DNA of 63,849 bases, from contig NZ_SNUB01000020.1 of the NCBI RefSeq assembly GCF_004378355.1, positions 1-63,849 on the forward strand, in the 5' to 3' direction. The stretch is from Psychromonas algicola. Lineage in GTDB: Bacteria > Pseudomonadota > Gammaproteobacteria > Enterobacterales > Psychromonadaceae. The position numbers were made by a program, and so were the translations under genes. Positions 44,633 to 53,817 of the stretch are shown here, one piece after another (position 1 is the first letter of the stretch; every line of letters starts with the position of its first letter). The notes below the pieces were generated by a model. It did no database searches, was not told the DNA's origin, and worked only from the letters and a program-made list of their open reading frames with translations.

Positions 44633-45436
44633 ATGGATACATTCGCTCTATTTATTCATTATTCGCTCATTACTATCAAATCACGATTCCAGTATAAGGT
44701 TGATGCGATTTTCAGATCACTTGCTGTATTTTTACGTGAATCCGCAAGCATCATTATTATCTACTTTATGTTATTAAAGTTTGAAAACATTAATGGCTGG
44801 AATATTGATGAATTATTATTTTTGTTTAGTTTTATCTTTTTTACTTACGGTTTATTAATCTTATTTTTTACTGGTTTTCGTGATTTTGAAAACATGGTTA
44901 ACAAAGGTTCATTAGACCGATTTTTATTAAGGCCAAGAGGTTTAGTCTTTCAAATAATATCAAGCAATGCAGATTGGTTTGCAGCGATTGGTCACGGATG
45001 CTTAGGCTTAGTACTTTTCATCTATTCTGCAGGGCAAATTAATGTCGATTGGAATACAACTTTAGTGCTTTATTGTATTGTCTCTGTGATCAGTGGAGTC
45101 TTAATTCAAGGCGCTTTATTCTTATTTATTGCGTCATTGAGTTTTACATTAATCAAAGTCACTAATATAAGAAATATACTGTATTGGAATACACGAAAAT
45201 TTGCAGGTTATCCCTTAAGCATTTTTCATGGTTCGATTCAGTTCTTATTAATTTATATTGTGCCCTTTGCGTTTGTTAATTATTTTCCAGCACAATTTAT
45301 ATTAAGAAAAGCCGATCTTATTGATTTCCCGATTGCTTATATTTATATCGCACCTTGTGTGGGGTTTGTTTTATATGCTTTATCTTATTGTTACTGGCGA
45401 TATAGTTTGAGGTTTTATAAAAGCACAGGGAATTAG
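44633..45436 (+). CDS. ABC-2 type permease (second of two)
   Basis: This 267-residue protein with six hydrophobic segments carries the same family features as its neighbour, including N-K-G-S-L-D-R-F-L-L-R-P at about residues 90-101, a motif common in these permeases. The ribosome-binding site AGGAGG is the best in the window. The heterodimer with the previous gene product would form the exporter channel. Confidence 0.82.
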   Translation: MDTFALFIHYSLITIKSRFQYKVDAIFRSLAVFLRESASIIIIYFMLLKFENINGWNIDELLFLFSFIFFTYGLLILFFTGFRDFENMVNKGSLDRFLLRPRGLVFQIISSNADWFAAIGHGCLGLVLFIYSAGQINVDWNTTLVLYCIVSVISGVLIQGALFLFIASLSFTLIKVTNIRNILYWNTRKFAGYPLSIFHGSIQFLLIYIVPFAFVNYFPAQFILRKADLIDFPIAYIYIAPCVGFVLYALSYCYWRYSLRFYKSTGN

Positions 45437-45493
45437 TAAAATTTTAGGAGTAAATTTAAGAAAAGATTTTAAAAGATATAATACTTTATTGCA

Positions 45494-45527
45494 GTCATAT
45501 AGAGCACACAACTCGGCTCTATATGAC
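45494..45527. terminator. Hairpin between convergent ABC-2 and YHYH genes
   Basis: GTCATATAGAGC pairs perfectly over 12 bp with GCTCTATATGAC around a 10-base loop. T-runs are lacking on both sides, but its location between two convergent stops suits a 3' end structure. Confidence 0.55.
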
Positions 45528-45544
45528 CACTACTTTATACCTAC

Positions 45545-46582
45545 TTATAACTTACGTTTTGGACCTTTAGTCGGTCTTTTCTTATTAAAGCTATCATCAG
45601 GCGTTCCTTTAAAACATTTTAACACCCAAGGGTAAGCATCCGTTACGTAATACCCGTAATGACCATCGACAGTCATACCATTACATTCATCTAAATCTCC
45701 ACCAGCTAAGGCATCGTATTTAAAATCATCAACATATTGACCATCGTAGCTACCACCTGGCGAATAGGTTTTACCGGCAAAGACAACATCTGCTCTTAAG
45801 CTGCCATTATTCTTTAACACATAACTGGATTTAGCCTTCCTAATGGTGCCATTATCATCAAAATAACTACCGTAAATAGGAAAACCATCAGCAGCAAAAC
45901 CAATCACTGGTGATGCAGCTTTACTACTCGCTGTAAACATCGCTAATGGATTGCCATGATAATGATAAGTGCCATCAGGTTGAGTATGTGCATTGTGCGA
46001 GTCGGTTCCAAAGCTATTTAACGAGGACATCGGATCAAATCTAAAAGGTTGTTCTGTATCACCACAACCAATAAAACCATCACCGACACCAAAACACCCT
46101 GCTGCCAATAAATCCAATTTAACACCATTTAAAAATACGGCATTATCTGCACGTAAACTTAGTTCGGTTATTTTATCGCTCATCTTAGGAGATTGTGGAA
46201 TGGTATAAGTGACATCCTGCTCTGAAACGGGATTGCGGAACGTTCGACTCCCATCATTAAAATCGTGGTTAGGGATCGCATTCGTATTGAATACACATTG
46301 TCCATTTTCTAACGAGATCTTTAAACGGCCAGCATAAGCAGTATTTTCATTAACATCTTTAACATTAGACGTATATTCATTGGCATATTCTGCACAATTT
46401 GTTGCACGGCTAGTAAAAATGGTGCCAGTAATATCTTTTACATTGTCATTAGTTATATCAGTACTATGACTATGCTGATGACTGTTATCACCATGATCAT
46501 GACTATGATCACTATCATGCCCATGATCGACACAAGCCGCTAAACTTGCAGTCATTGTTAAAAGCGTTAATGTTTTTTTCAT
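45545..46582 (-). CDS. YHYH-domain lipoprotein with histidine-rich N-terminus
   Basis: This 345-residue protein has a lipobox L-A-A-C at about residues 12-16, then a histidine/aspartate-rich stretch to about residue 40 (about ten His in 30 residues). The YHYH domain contains G-T-Y-H-Y-H-G-N-P, with F-A-A-D-G-F-P-I-Y-G after it. The function is unknown; the His-rich segment probably binds metal. The start at 46582 with GGGAATT upstream is preferred over 46603. Confidence 0.85.
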   Translation of the reverse strand: MKKTLTLLTMTASLAACVDHGHDSDHSHDHGDNSHQHSHSTDITNDNVKDITGTIFTSRATNCAEYANEYTSNVKDVNENTAYAGRLKISLENGQCVFNTNAIPNHDFNDGSRTFRNPVSEQDVTYTIPQSPKMSDKITELSLRADNAVFLNGVKLDLLAAGCFGVGDGFIGCGDTEQPFRFDPMSSLNSFGTDSHNAHTQPDGTYHYHGNPLAMFTASSKAASPVIGFAADGFPIYGSYFDDNGTIRKAKSSYVLKNNGSLRADVVFAGKTYSPGGSYDGQYVDDFKYDALAGGDLDECNGMTVDGHYGYYVTDAYPWVLKCFKGTPDDSFNKKRPTKGPKRKL

Positions 46583-46826
46583 TTTAATTCCCTTTACCAT
46601 CATTAATTAGATTTTCATTTATTTTAGAAATAAGCCTAGTTCGGATTCTATTTGCCACATTGAAATGATTTAATTTATAGACATCACTGATAATTTCAGG
46701 AGTATAAGAATTTATTGTGCAAGAAATATGGAGAAATAAATGAACAATCTTTTTAGTAATAATAGAGAGAGAACTAGCTCATAACAGGGATATTATGAGC
46801 AAGAGACTTTAAACAAGCAGATACAA

Positions 46827-47831
46827 TTATTTAATGAGGCGGTATTCGTTAATTAACTCAGAGATCCTATCCGTTGCCCAACTTTCTAACTTCCAGTTTT
46901 TGATAAAAGCACAATGACCGCCTTTAGATTGTAATTCAAAATGTAACCATTCTGACTTAAACAAACGTGCTAATTGAGAAGATGGGATCATAGGATCATC
47001 TTCAGAAGAGATGATAGTCGTTGGAATAGCTAACTGGCTTAGTCCATCATCAAGTACTGAATAAGCATTAAAGTAATCTTCAATAGTATTAAAATCAGTA
47101 TAACCAAGAATAAAAAATGCATTCATTTGGTCTAAAGTTTTTAATTTTTTAAGCGGCTTTCCATAATCATAGTCCTTAAAATACTGTAATTTTTTGAATA
47201 AAGAACGTTTCCACTTTTTAACAAAATACTGTTCATAGATAAAGAATCCGGTATTCAATTTTTCCATTGTCGTTATTGGGTCTAATAAAGGACAAACCGC
47301 AATCGCTTGATCGATTCCAATATTTTCAACCTTGGCTAAATTAGCGACACGTAAACAGAAGTTTCCCCCTAAAGAATAACCACAAAGTACATTATGAGCG
47401 CCACCAAAATGGGTACAAACGTACTTAACAGCTTCAACCACTTCTTCTAGCCGAGCTGAATTAAAAATATCTTTATTCAGTGATTGAGTACTGCCGTGAT
47501 CACGCAAGTTTAAACGGAACACATCAAAGCCATCATCTAATAATCTTTGACCATTAGACAGAACATACAATGATTCAGAACACCCTTCCCAACCATGAAT
47601 AATAATCGCAAGTCCCTTTGACTCACTGACACTTGTTTTAGAAAGGTAACCTAATAATTGGACACCTTGAGGTGTTTTAATGACATGACGTTGAGCGGTT
47701 TTTAACAAGGTAGCAGCACGACGATTTTCTAAAAACTTCCGTGGACCTGTGCTAGAAATAATGGATTGAATGTGCTGATTACTAAGACCAATAGCCGGTT
47801 TAAATTGATTCATCATTAACAATAACGCCAT
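46827..47831 (-). CDS. YheT-like alpha/beta hydrolase
   Basis: This 334-residue cytoplasmic hydrolase belongs to the YheT/EMB8 (ABHD1-3-like) group. It has H-G-W-E-G at about 85, the nucleophile elbow C-G-Y-S-L-G-G-N-F at about 150, acid in S-E-D-D-P-M and histidine in G-G-H-C-A-F. The natural substrate is unknown, probably a lipid or ester. An ATG at 47813 is an alternative start. Confidence 0.82.
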   Translation of the reverse strand: MALLLMMNQFKPAIGLSNQHIQSIISSTGPRKFLENRRAATLLKTAQRHVIKTPQGVQLLGYLSKTSVSESKGLAIIIHGWEGCSESLYVLSNGQRLLDDGFDVFRLNLRDHGSTQSLNKDIFNSARLEEVVEAVKYVCTHFGGAHNVLCGYSLGGNFCLRVANLAKVENIGIDQAIAVCPLLDPITTMEKLNTGFFIYEQYFVKKWKRSLFKKLQYFKDYDYGKPLKKLKTLDQMNAFFILGYTDFNTIEDYFNAYSVLDDGLSQLAIPTTIISSEDDPMIPSSQLARLFKSEWLHFELQSKGGHCAFIKNWKLESWATDRISELINEYRLIK

Positions 47832-47910
47832 CTAAAATTGAGAATGTGATTAGTATAAACATGATTTTACAATACTTTAAGTATTATTCTAACTTGGTAC
47901 TTTCAACAAA

Positions 47911-48289
47911 TTACCAGATCCAAGGAATAAAAGCCTTGTTGGTTTTTTGATAGTTAGCATAATCTTGATGGTGCAAACATAATGCTTTTTCTTCAAAGCG
48001 CGCCTTTAAAGCCAACACAACAATCAATAATAACCAAGCAACTAACTTATAAATACTAAATTGAAAGAAAAGTACGCCTAAGCCTGCAAAGAATAAAGAG
48101 GTATACATGGGATGACGAATCAATCGATAAGGACCGTGAACGATCAACTTTCCCGATTTTTTAGGATCAGGACGCACATTAAAATTACCAGGTCGATTAA
48201 CCATAAAAGCCGATTGATGAAAATGATAGCGTTCCCATAGGCCAAGCAATCGCTGCTAATAATATAAATTGTGCAATGACATAAACCAT
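47911..48289 (-). pseudogene. Isoprenylcysteine-methyltransferase-like gene, frameshifted near its 5' end
   Basis: The open frame from TTG 48249 to 47911 encodes 112 residues with the ICMT/PEMT pattern: L-I-V-H-G-P-Y-R-L-I-R-H-P-M-Y and later A-R-F-E-E-K-A. An ATG at 48289 with AGAGAGG upstream opens a different frame, M-V-Y-V-I-A-Q-F-I-L-L-A-A-I-A-W, which is the membrane helix such proteins normally start with. The two frames meet at about 48242-48248 (TGGCC). The whole interval is 379 bases, one too many. Removing one base would give a 125-residue protein. This is either a real frameshift mutation or a sequencing error; a short TTG-started product is the alternative. Confidence 0.7.
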
Positions 48290-48338
48290 AAAGCCTCTCT
48301 AATTAATTGTTTCATTAAGAGCCATATTTTTTTAATAG

Positions 48339-49058
48339 TTAAAATGATTCTCGATTATCAATACTAATAATAACCGCATCAGGTCGCCAATACTCAAATT
48401 CACAGTCAATTATTTGATGATGCTGATTATAATTGACTCGGCATATTTTTAATATTTGCTGCCCCGGACGTATATTTAATGCATGAGCTACATGCTCTGG
48501 AGCTGAGGTAGGAATGAAGTCAAAATGAGAACGACTATTTTTAAACCCATACTTTTTTTCATAAAGCGTAGTCAGTGATTGCGCCAAGTTTTCTGACAAA
48601 ATATCTGGAAAAAACTCACTAATCAGGCAATTTTCAACAAATAAAACGGCACGCCCATCAATATAACGTAATCGTTCAAGCACATGAATAGGCGTGAGTT
48701 CAGACAACGCGAGTATGGTTGCAATGCTGCTCGGTGCCATCATGCTTTTAACGCCAAGTAATTGAGTTTCAGCAATACGCTCTTGCTCACTAATCATCTG
48801 ATGAAAGTGACATCTAGATAATGGATTATATTTAACCCTAGGAGGAGAAACAAACCACCCACGACGATCTTCACGGTAAATTAAGCCTTCAATTTCGAGT
48901 GAATCCAATGCACTTTTAACACTAATTCGCGTAATTGAAAAAAGCTCACTTAACTCTCGTTCCGAAGGTAGCTTTTGCAATGGTAGCAACAACTTACCAT
49001 TGATTTGGTCACGCAGTACCTCTTTAATATTTTTAGAGGCATCCTTCTTTATTGCCAT
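48339..49058 (-). CDS. GntR/UTRA (HutC-type) transcriptional regulator
   Basis: This 239-residue regulator has an N-terminal winged helix (P-S-E-R-E-L-S-E-L-F at about residues 32-41) and a C-terminal UTRA ligand-binding domain (about 90-235). HutC-type regulators repress transport and catabolic genes until a ligand binds. It is divergent from the ABC importer operon. A TGGTCTAGTCCA site touches its own start region and a second site lies before the importer, so it probably represses both. Confidence 0.87.
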   Translation of the reverse strand: MAIKKDASKNIKEVLRDQINGKLLLPLQKLPSERELSELFSITRISVKSALDSLEIEGLIYREDRRGWFVSPPRVKYNPLSRCHFHQMISEQERIAETQLLGVKSMMAPSSIATILALSELTPIHVLERLRYIDGRAVLFVENCLISEFFPDILSENLAQSLTTLYEKKYGFKNSRSHFDFIPTSAPEHVAHALNIRPGQQILKICRVNYNQHHQIIDCEFEYWRPDAVIISIDNRESF

Positions 49059-49059
49059 A

Positions 49060-49071
49060 TGGTCTAGTCCA
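49060..49071. promoter_or_regulatory. UTRA-regulator operator 1
   Basis: TGGTCTAGTCCA is an almost perfect palindrome of the HutC-type operator form TGGTCTAGACCA. It stands one base before the regulator start, overlapping the ribosome-binding site, so binding would block expression of the regulator itself. Confidence 0.65.
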
Positions 49072-49229
49072 AACTATTATTTAACGCTTAACCATTTAAG
49101 CCATAAAAACAACAATAAGCAAGTTAATCATCATTAAAACATGAATCATTTCAACTTAAATAAATAAAACTTGATCTTTTTTGTAAACAAACTGTAATAT
49201 CTCTCAGGTAGTATAAAAAACGTACTCAC

Positions 49230-49241
49230 TGGGCTAGTCCA
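49230..49241. promoter_or_regulatory. UTRA-regulator operator 2
   Basis: TGGGCTAGTCCA shares 11 of 12 bases with operator 1. It lies just downstream of a TATAAA -10-like sequence (49212-49217) and 31 bases before the binding-protein gene. This position would block transcription of the importer operon. Confidence 0.68.
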
Positions 49242-49272
49242 ATGAATTTAAAAAACAAAGGATGAACATACA

Positions 49273-50322
49273 ATGAAAATAATAAAAGCTACTACAACAC
49301 TTCTTGCTCTATCACTTACCCATAACACCTATGCAGCTGAGTCAGTTGACTCATTAATTAAAGCTGCACAAAAAGAGGGACAAGTATACAGCATAGGTAT
49401 GCCAGATAGTTGGGCAAACTGGAAAGATACTTGGGTTGATCTAAAAACAAAATATAATATCAGCCATCAAGATACTGACATGAGCTCCGCACAAGAAATT
49501 GCAAAATTTGAAGCAGAAAAGAAAAATGCAACCGCAGACATTGGTGATGTTGGTTTTGCATTTGCACGCGTTGCAGCGAGAAAAGGCGTGACACAAGCGT
49601 ACAAACCAACGACTTGGAATGACGTTCCAGACTGGGCGAAAGATAAAGATGGTCATTGGGCACTAGCTTATACAGGTACTATTTCTTTTATTTCTAATAA
49701 CAACCTAGTTAAAAATGCACCAAAAACATGGGCGGATTTACTTGAAGGCGATTACAAAGTCACTATTGGTGATGTTGGCGTTGCTTCTCAAGCAAATAAT
49801 GCTGTGTTAGCTGCTGCATTTGCTAATGGTGGCGATGAGTCAAACCTCAAACCAGCAATCAAGTTTTTTGAAAAACTAGCTAAACAGGGTCGACTATCTT
49901 ATACCAACCCAAGTTTAGCGAACTTAGAAAAAGGCGAAGTAGAAGTTGCTGTTATGTGGGACTTTAATGCATTGAATTACCGAGATAAAATCGACCGTTC
50001 ACGCTTTACCGTTAGTATTCCACAGGATGGCTCTGTTATTTCTGGTTACACAACCATTATTAACAAATACGCAAAAAATCCAAATGCTGCAAAATTAGCA
50101 CGAGAGTACATTTTCAGTGATGCTGGACAAATTAACCTTGCAAATGGTTATGCACGTCCAATCCGTACAAATGTAACACTACCAGCTGAAACTCAAGCTA
50201 AATTAATCCCTAATGAGCAATATAAATCAGTTAATCCTATTACTGATTTTAAAGCATGGGAAAAATCGGCACGTAGACTACCTCGCGCTTGGCAAGAAAG
50301 TGTACTAATCCACCAACAATAA
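49273..50322 (+). CDS. ABC importer substrate-binding protein (phosphonate/organophosphate type)
   Basis: This 349-residue periplasmic binding protein has a signal peptide ending T-Y-A-A. It is of the iron/spermidine/2-aminoethylphosphonate (PhnS-like) cluster: two lobes, with W-A-D-L-L-E-G-D-Y-K and A-V-M-W-D-F-N-A segments. The neighbouring phosphohydrolases suggest a phosphorus-containing ligand (inference). It is the first gene of the operon behind operator 2. Confidence 0.82.
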   Translation: MKIIKATTTLLALSLTHNTYAAESVDSLIKAAQKEGQVYSIGMPDSWANWKDTWVDLKTKYNISHQDTDMSSAQEIAKFEAEKKNATADIGDVGFAFARVAARKGVTQAYKPTTWNDVPDWAKDKDGHWALAYTGTISFISNNNLVKNAPKTWADLLEGDYKVTIGDVGVASQANNAVLAAAFANGGDESNLKPAIKFFEKLAKQGRLSYTNPSLANLEKGEVEVAVMWDFNALNYRDKIDRSRFTVSIPQDGSVISGYTTIINKYAKNPNAAKLAREYIFSDAGQINLANGYARPIRTNVTLPAETQAKLIPNEQYKSVNPITDFKAWEKSARRLPRAWQESVLIHQQ

Positions 50323-50334
50323 TTGAGGCTAACT

Positions 50335-51138
50335 ATGAATAATAAGGTGATCCTTGTTGTTCTTGATGGCTTGAATCTAAAAGTAGCCCAAGATTGTATG
50401 GGCTACTTAAATGGATTAATTGAGCACAAGATGGCAAGTCAATACTCTTTGTATAGCGAATTACCTTCGCTATCACGCCCTTTATACGAATGTATATTAA
50501 CTGGCACCTCTCCTGTCAAAAGTGGCATTGTCCACAACCATGTGACGCGAAATTCACATTACGAATCCATATTTAGCTTGGCTAAAACACAAGGTAAAAA
50601 AACCGCCGCTGCCGCCTATCATTGGGTTAGTGAGTTATATAACACCTCTCCATATGATGCGCAGAGAGATCGACATACCAATAACCCAGAGTTAAATATT
50701 CAACATGGTGTGTTTTATCACTGGGATCATTATCCCGATCAAGCGCTATTCCTTGATGGGGAATATTTAAGAAAAGAATACGATCCAGACTTCTTATTGA
50801 TTCATCCAATGAATGTTGATGATGCAGGACATAAGTATGGATTAGATTCAGCTGAATATCGTAATTCAGCGCGCCATGTCGATATTATCCTCTCGGACTT
50901 TTTACCGCAGTGGATCAATCTCGGATATCAAATATTAATTACCAGTGACCATGGTATGAATAATGATAAATCGCATGGAGGTACCCTTAAAGAAGAACGC
51001 GAAGTGCCGCTTTATTTAATAGGCGATCGTTTCAGCCATCAAGCCAATGCCATAAAACAAACAGAACTTTGCGGCATGGTCTGTGAGCTACTTGGGTTAG
51101 AACACTCAAAACCCTTTATTAAGGAGTGTTTAAAATGA
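50335..51138 (+). CDS. Alkaline-phosphatase-superfamily phosphohydrolase, cytoplasmic
   Basis: This 267-residue enzyme has the NPP/phosphonoacetate-hydrolase-like core. Metal-binding D11 lies in V-L-D-G-L, the nucleophile region is L-P-S-L-S-R-P with S47 where most relatives have Thr, and further ligands lie in D-D-A-G-H, T-S-D-H-G and S-H-G-G. No signal peptide is present, so it acts on imported substrate in the cytoplasm. It could be a phosphodiesterase, nucleotide pyrophosphatase or phosphonate hydrolase. GAGG precedes the ATG. It overlaps the permease gene by four bases. Confidence 0.83.
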   Translation: MNNKVILVVLDGLNLKVAQDCMGYLNGLIEHKMASQYSLYSELPSLSRPLYECILTGTSPVKSGIVHNHVTRNSHYESIFSLAKTQGKKTAAAAYHWVSELYNTSPYDAQRDRHTNNPELNIQHGVFYHWDHYPDQALFLDGEYLRKEYDPDFLLIHPMNVDDAGHKYGLDSAEYRNSARHVDIILSDFLPQWINLGYQILITSDHGMNNDKSHGGTLKEEREVPLYLIGDRFSHQANAIKQTELCGMVCELLGLEHSKPFIKECLK

Positions 51139-52022
51139 ATACAAAGGTAATCAAACAAGAACAAGAAAATATTACCAAACAAAGTTTACTCTCTACATTA
51201 GCAACTTATAAACCCGCATTATGGCTTATCCCATTTGCGCTTTTTTTCTATCTATTTCAAATCGCTCCAATGGTTTGGGTATTTATTAATAGTTTTATTT
51301 ACGAAGAAGAATGGTCAATAGAAAACTATCAAGAAATATTCGACTCTGCTTTTATCTTACAAAGTTTCCATAACAGTTTATGGATCAGCTTTTGGTCAAG
51401 CTTAGTAGGATTAATACTCGCAGGCCTATTGGTTTCATCATTACGCCACCTAAATAGCCGTATTAAAGAAGCAATGATCGCTTTTACTAATATGAGTAGT
51501 AACTTTGCAGGCGTGCCTTTAGCCTTTGCCTTTATTATTATTTTAGGCACCAATGGCGCAGTGACTTTGCTATTACAAAAATGGGGACTCATTGAAGACT
51601 TTAATTTATATAGCAGCTGGGGATTACTCACTCTATATATTTACTTTCAAATTCCATTAGGCGCTTTATTACTTTATCCCGCCTTTGACGCCCTCAAAAA
51701 AGATGCTTACGAAGCAGCTGCATTATTAGGAGCAAGCCCGTTTCAATATTGGGTTAAAATAGGTTTTCCTATCCTTTCTCCCGCTTTGCTTGGCACCTTT
51801 ATTATTTTGTTTGCTAATGCAATCGGTGCTTATGCAAGTGTTTACGCATTAACTTCAGGTAACTACAACATGGTCACCATTAGAATTGCCAGTTTGGTCT
51901 CGGGTGACCTTTTCTTAGAGCCTAACCTAGCAGCGGCTATTTCAGTGCTATTAATGCTATTACTTGCTTTTATTACCGCTATCAACCAATGGTTAATTGC
52001 ACGGAGTTACCATGGAAAATAA
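51135..52022 (+). CDS. ABC importer permease (first)
   Basis: This 295-residue permease has six membrane helices and the loop motif E-A-A-A-L-L-G-A-S-P at about residues 194-203. The start at 51135 is backed by a strong AAGGAG and overlaps the upstream stop. It pairs with the next gene product to form the channel. Confidence 0.9.
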   Translation: MNTKVIKQEQENITKQSLLSTLATYKPALWLIPFALFFYLFQIAPMVWVFINSFIYEEEWSIENYQEIFDSAFILQSFHNSLWISFWSSLVGLILAGLLVSSLRHLNSRIKEAMIAFTNMSSNFAGVPLAFAFIIILGTNGAVTLLLQKWGLIEDFNLYSSWGLLTLYIYFQIPLGALLLYPAFDALKKDAYEAAALLGASPFQYWVKIGFPILSPALLGTFIILFANAIGAYASVYALTSGNYNMVTIRIASLVSGDLFLEPNLAAAISVLLMLLLAFITAINQWLIARSYHGK

Positions 52023-52800
52023 TAAATTATTTCTTCATAAAGGCATTGTTTACGGTATTAGCACCTTATTGTTAATCCCTATATTAGCGACCTTTATTTA
52101 TTCATTATCATCGAGTTGGGGAGCCACTATTTTACCCGATGGTTTTTCACTTAAATGGTACGGCGCCTTATTGACTGATCCACGTTTTATTGATGCGTTT
52201 GGTCGTTCACTGTTTATTTGTATTGCTTCATTATTGTTAGCAACCGTACTTGTGTTGCCTATGATTTTTGTGGTGTTTTATTATTACCCTAAACTCGACA
52301 AAGTCATGAACCTGTTAATTTTATTACCCTTTGCAGTACCACCTGTGGTGTCTTCTGTGGGGTTATTACAATTATATGCAGACAGTACATTTCAACTCAT
52401 TGGTACGCCATGGATATTAGTTGGCACCTATTTCACTATCGCATTACCTTTTATGTATCGAGCGATTGCCAATAGTTTTACCGCCATTAATTTGAAGGAT
52501 TTGATCGATGCCGCTCATCTTTTAGGAGCAAGCACCACCAAAGCATTTTTATTAATCATTCTACCGAACTTAAAAAAAGGCTTACTTGCTTCTTTATTCT
52601 TATCCTTCTCCTTCCTGCTCGGAGAATTTGTGTTTGCCAATATTCTTGTTGGTACTCGCTATGAAACATTACAAATTTATCTTTATAACATGCGCCAAAC
52701 TAGCGGTCATTTCACATCGGCTTTAGTGATGACCTACTTTGCTTTCATCTTTTTGTGTACTTGGTTGGCGAGTCGTTTGACCAGAGGAAATAATCTATGA
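52012..52800 (+). CDS. ABC importer permease (second)
   Basis: This 262-residue permease has six helices and the loop D-A-A-H-L-L-G-A-S at about residues 164-172. GGAG precedes the ATG at 52012, inside the end of the first permease gene. Its stop overlaps the ATPase start (ATGA). Confidence 0.9.
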   Translation: MENNKLFLHKGIVYGISTLLLIPILATFIYSLSSSWGATILPDGFSLKWYGALLTDPRFIDAFGRSLFICIASLLLATVLVLPMIFVVFYYYPKLDKVMNLLILLPFAVPPVVSSVGLLQLYADSTFQLIGTPWILVGTYFTIALPFMYRAIANSFTAINLKDLIDAAHLLGASTTKAFLLIILPNLKKGLLASLFLSFSFLLGEFVFANILVGTRYETLQIYLYNMRQTSGHFTSALVMTYFAFIFLCTWLASRLTRGNNL

Positions 52801-53816
52801 GTTACGTAACAATAAATAAACTGAGTAAACGTTTTGGTGATGTCACTGTATTTGAAGATATTGATTTTACTATTGAACAAGGTGAATTCGTCACATTATT
52901 AGGTCCGAGTGGTTGTGGTAAATCCACACTACTTCGCACCTTAGCGGGTCTTGATAAAGCCAATAAAGGTGAAATATGGGTTGATGGTGTTGATATTACC
53001 CATACACAACCTCAAAACCGTGAAATAGGCATGGTGTTTCAGTCTTATGCATTATTTCCTAATATGACGGTAGAAGATAACGTAGCCTTTGGATTAAAAA
53101 TGAAAGGCATCAGTAAAAAAGAAGCACAACAAGACATACAAAATATGCTTGATCTTGTAGAGCTTGATGGAAAAGAAAAGTTTTATCCGCATGAGCTTTC
53201 TGGTGGCCAACGTCAACGTGTAGCACTAGCAAGAGCGCTAATTGTAAAGCCAAGAATTCTGCTACTTGATGAACCACTCTCAGCGCTTGATGCTAAAATT
53301 CGTAAAAATTTAAGACAACAAATTTTAGATATTCAGAAAGAATTAAATCTGACCACGATCTTTGTAACACATGATCAGGAAGAAGCGATGTTGATGTCAG
53401 ATAGAATCTTCTTAATGAATCAAGGTGAAATTATTCAGCAAGGTAATCCAGAAGATATCTACACCAAACCAGCGAATGAATTTGTGGCAGGCTTTATGGG
53501 GCATTACAACCTGATTGCAGCAGAAACCGCTAAGCATTGGTTTGATATCGAAACCACAAGTAAAGTCGCGATACGTCCCGAATCTATTTACATCAAAGAA
53601 TCAGGTCGACAATATGCAGATCATATCTCATCGCCAAAATCTGCAACCGTTGTTTCGCATCAATTGTTAGGTAATGTTATCCGCTACAATTTAAAAGTAG
53701 AAAATGAAGAATTAACCGTTGATTTATTAAACCGCTCTTCTGAACGACTCATGCCCAAAGGTAGCGCGATAGAACTATTATTTAATTTAAATGAAATTCA
53801 ACCAGTAGGAGTTTAA
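52797..53816 (+). CDS. ABC importer ATP-binding protein (PotA/PhnT-like)
   Basis: This 339-residue ATPase has Walker A G-P-S-G-C-G-K-S-T, signature L-S-G-G-Q-R-Q-R, Walker B L-L-D-E-P-L and T-H-D-Q-E. A C-terminal TOBE domain follows (about residues 250-339). The architecture is that of polyamine, iron and phosphonate importers. The start overlaps the permease stop by four bases. Confidence 0.93.
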   Translation: MSYVTINKLSKRFGDVTVFEDIDFTIEQGEFVTLLGPSGCGKSTLLRTLAGLDKANKGEIWVDGVDITHTQPQNREIGMVFQSYALFPNMTVEDNVAFGLKMKGISKKEAQQDIQNMLDLVELDGKEKFYPHELSGGQRQRVALARALIVKPRILLLDEPLSALDAKIRKNLRQQILDIQKELNLTTIFVTHDQEEAMLMSDRIFLMNQGEIIQQGNPEDIYTKPANEFVAGFMGHYNLIAAETAKHWFDIETTSKVAIRPESIYIKESGRQYADHISSPKSATVVSHQLLGNVIRYNLKVENEELTVDLLNRSSERLMPKGSAIELLFNLNEIQPVGV

Positions 53817-53817
53817 T

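Noticed and set aside
50335-51138. Annotation as phosphonoacetate hydrolase (PhnA)
   Set aside because: The superfamily fits, but the nucleophile position is Ser and no other phosphonoacetate gene is present, so only the superfamily can be stated.
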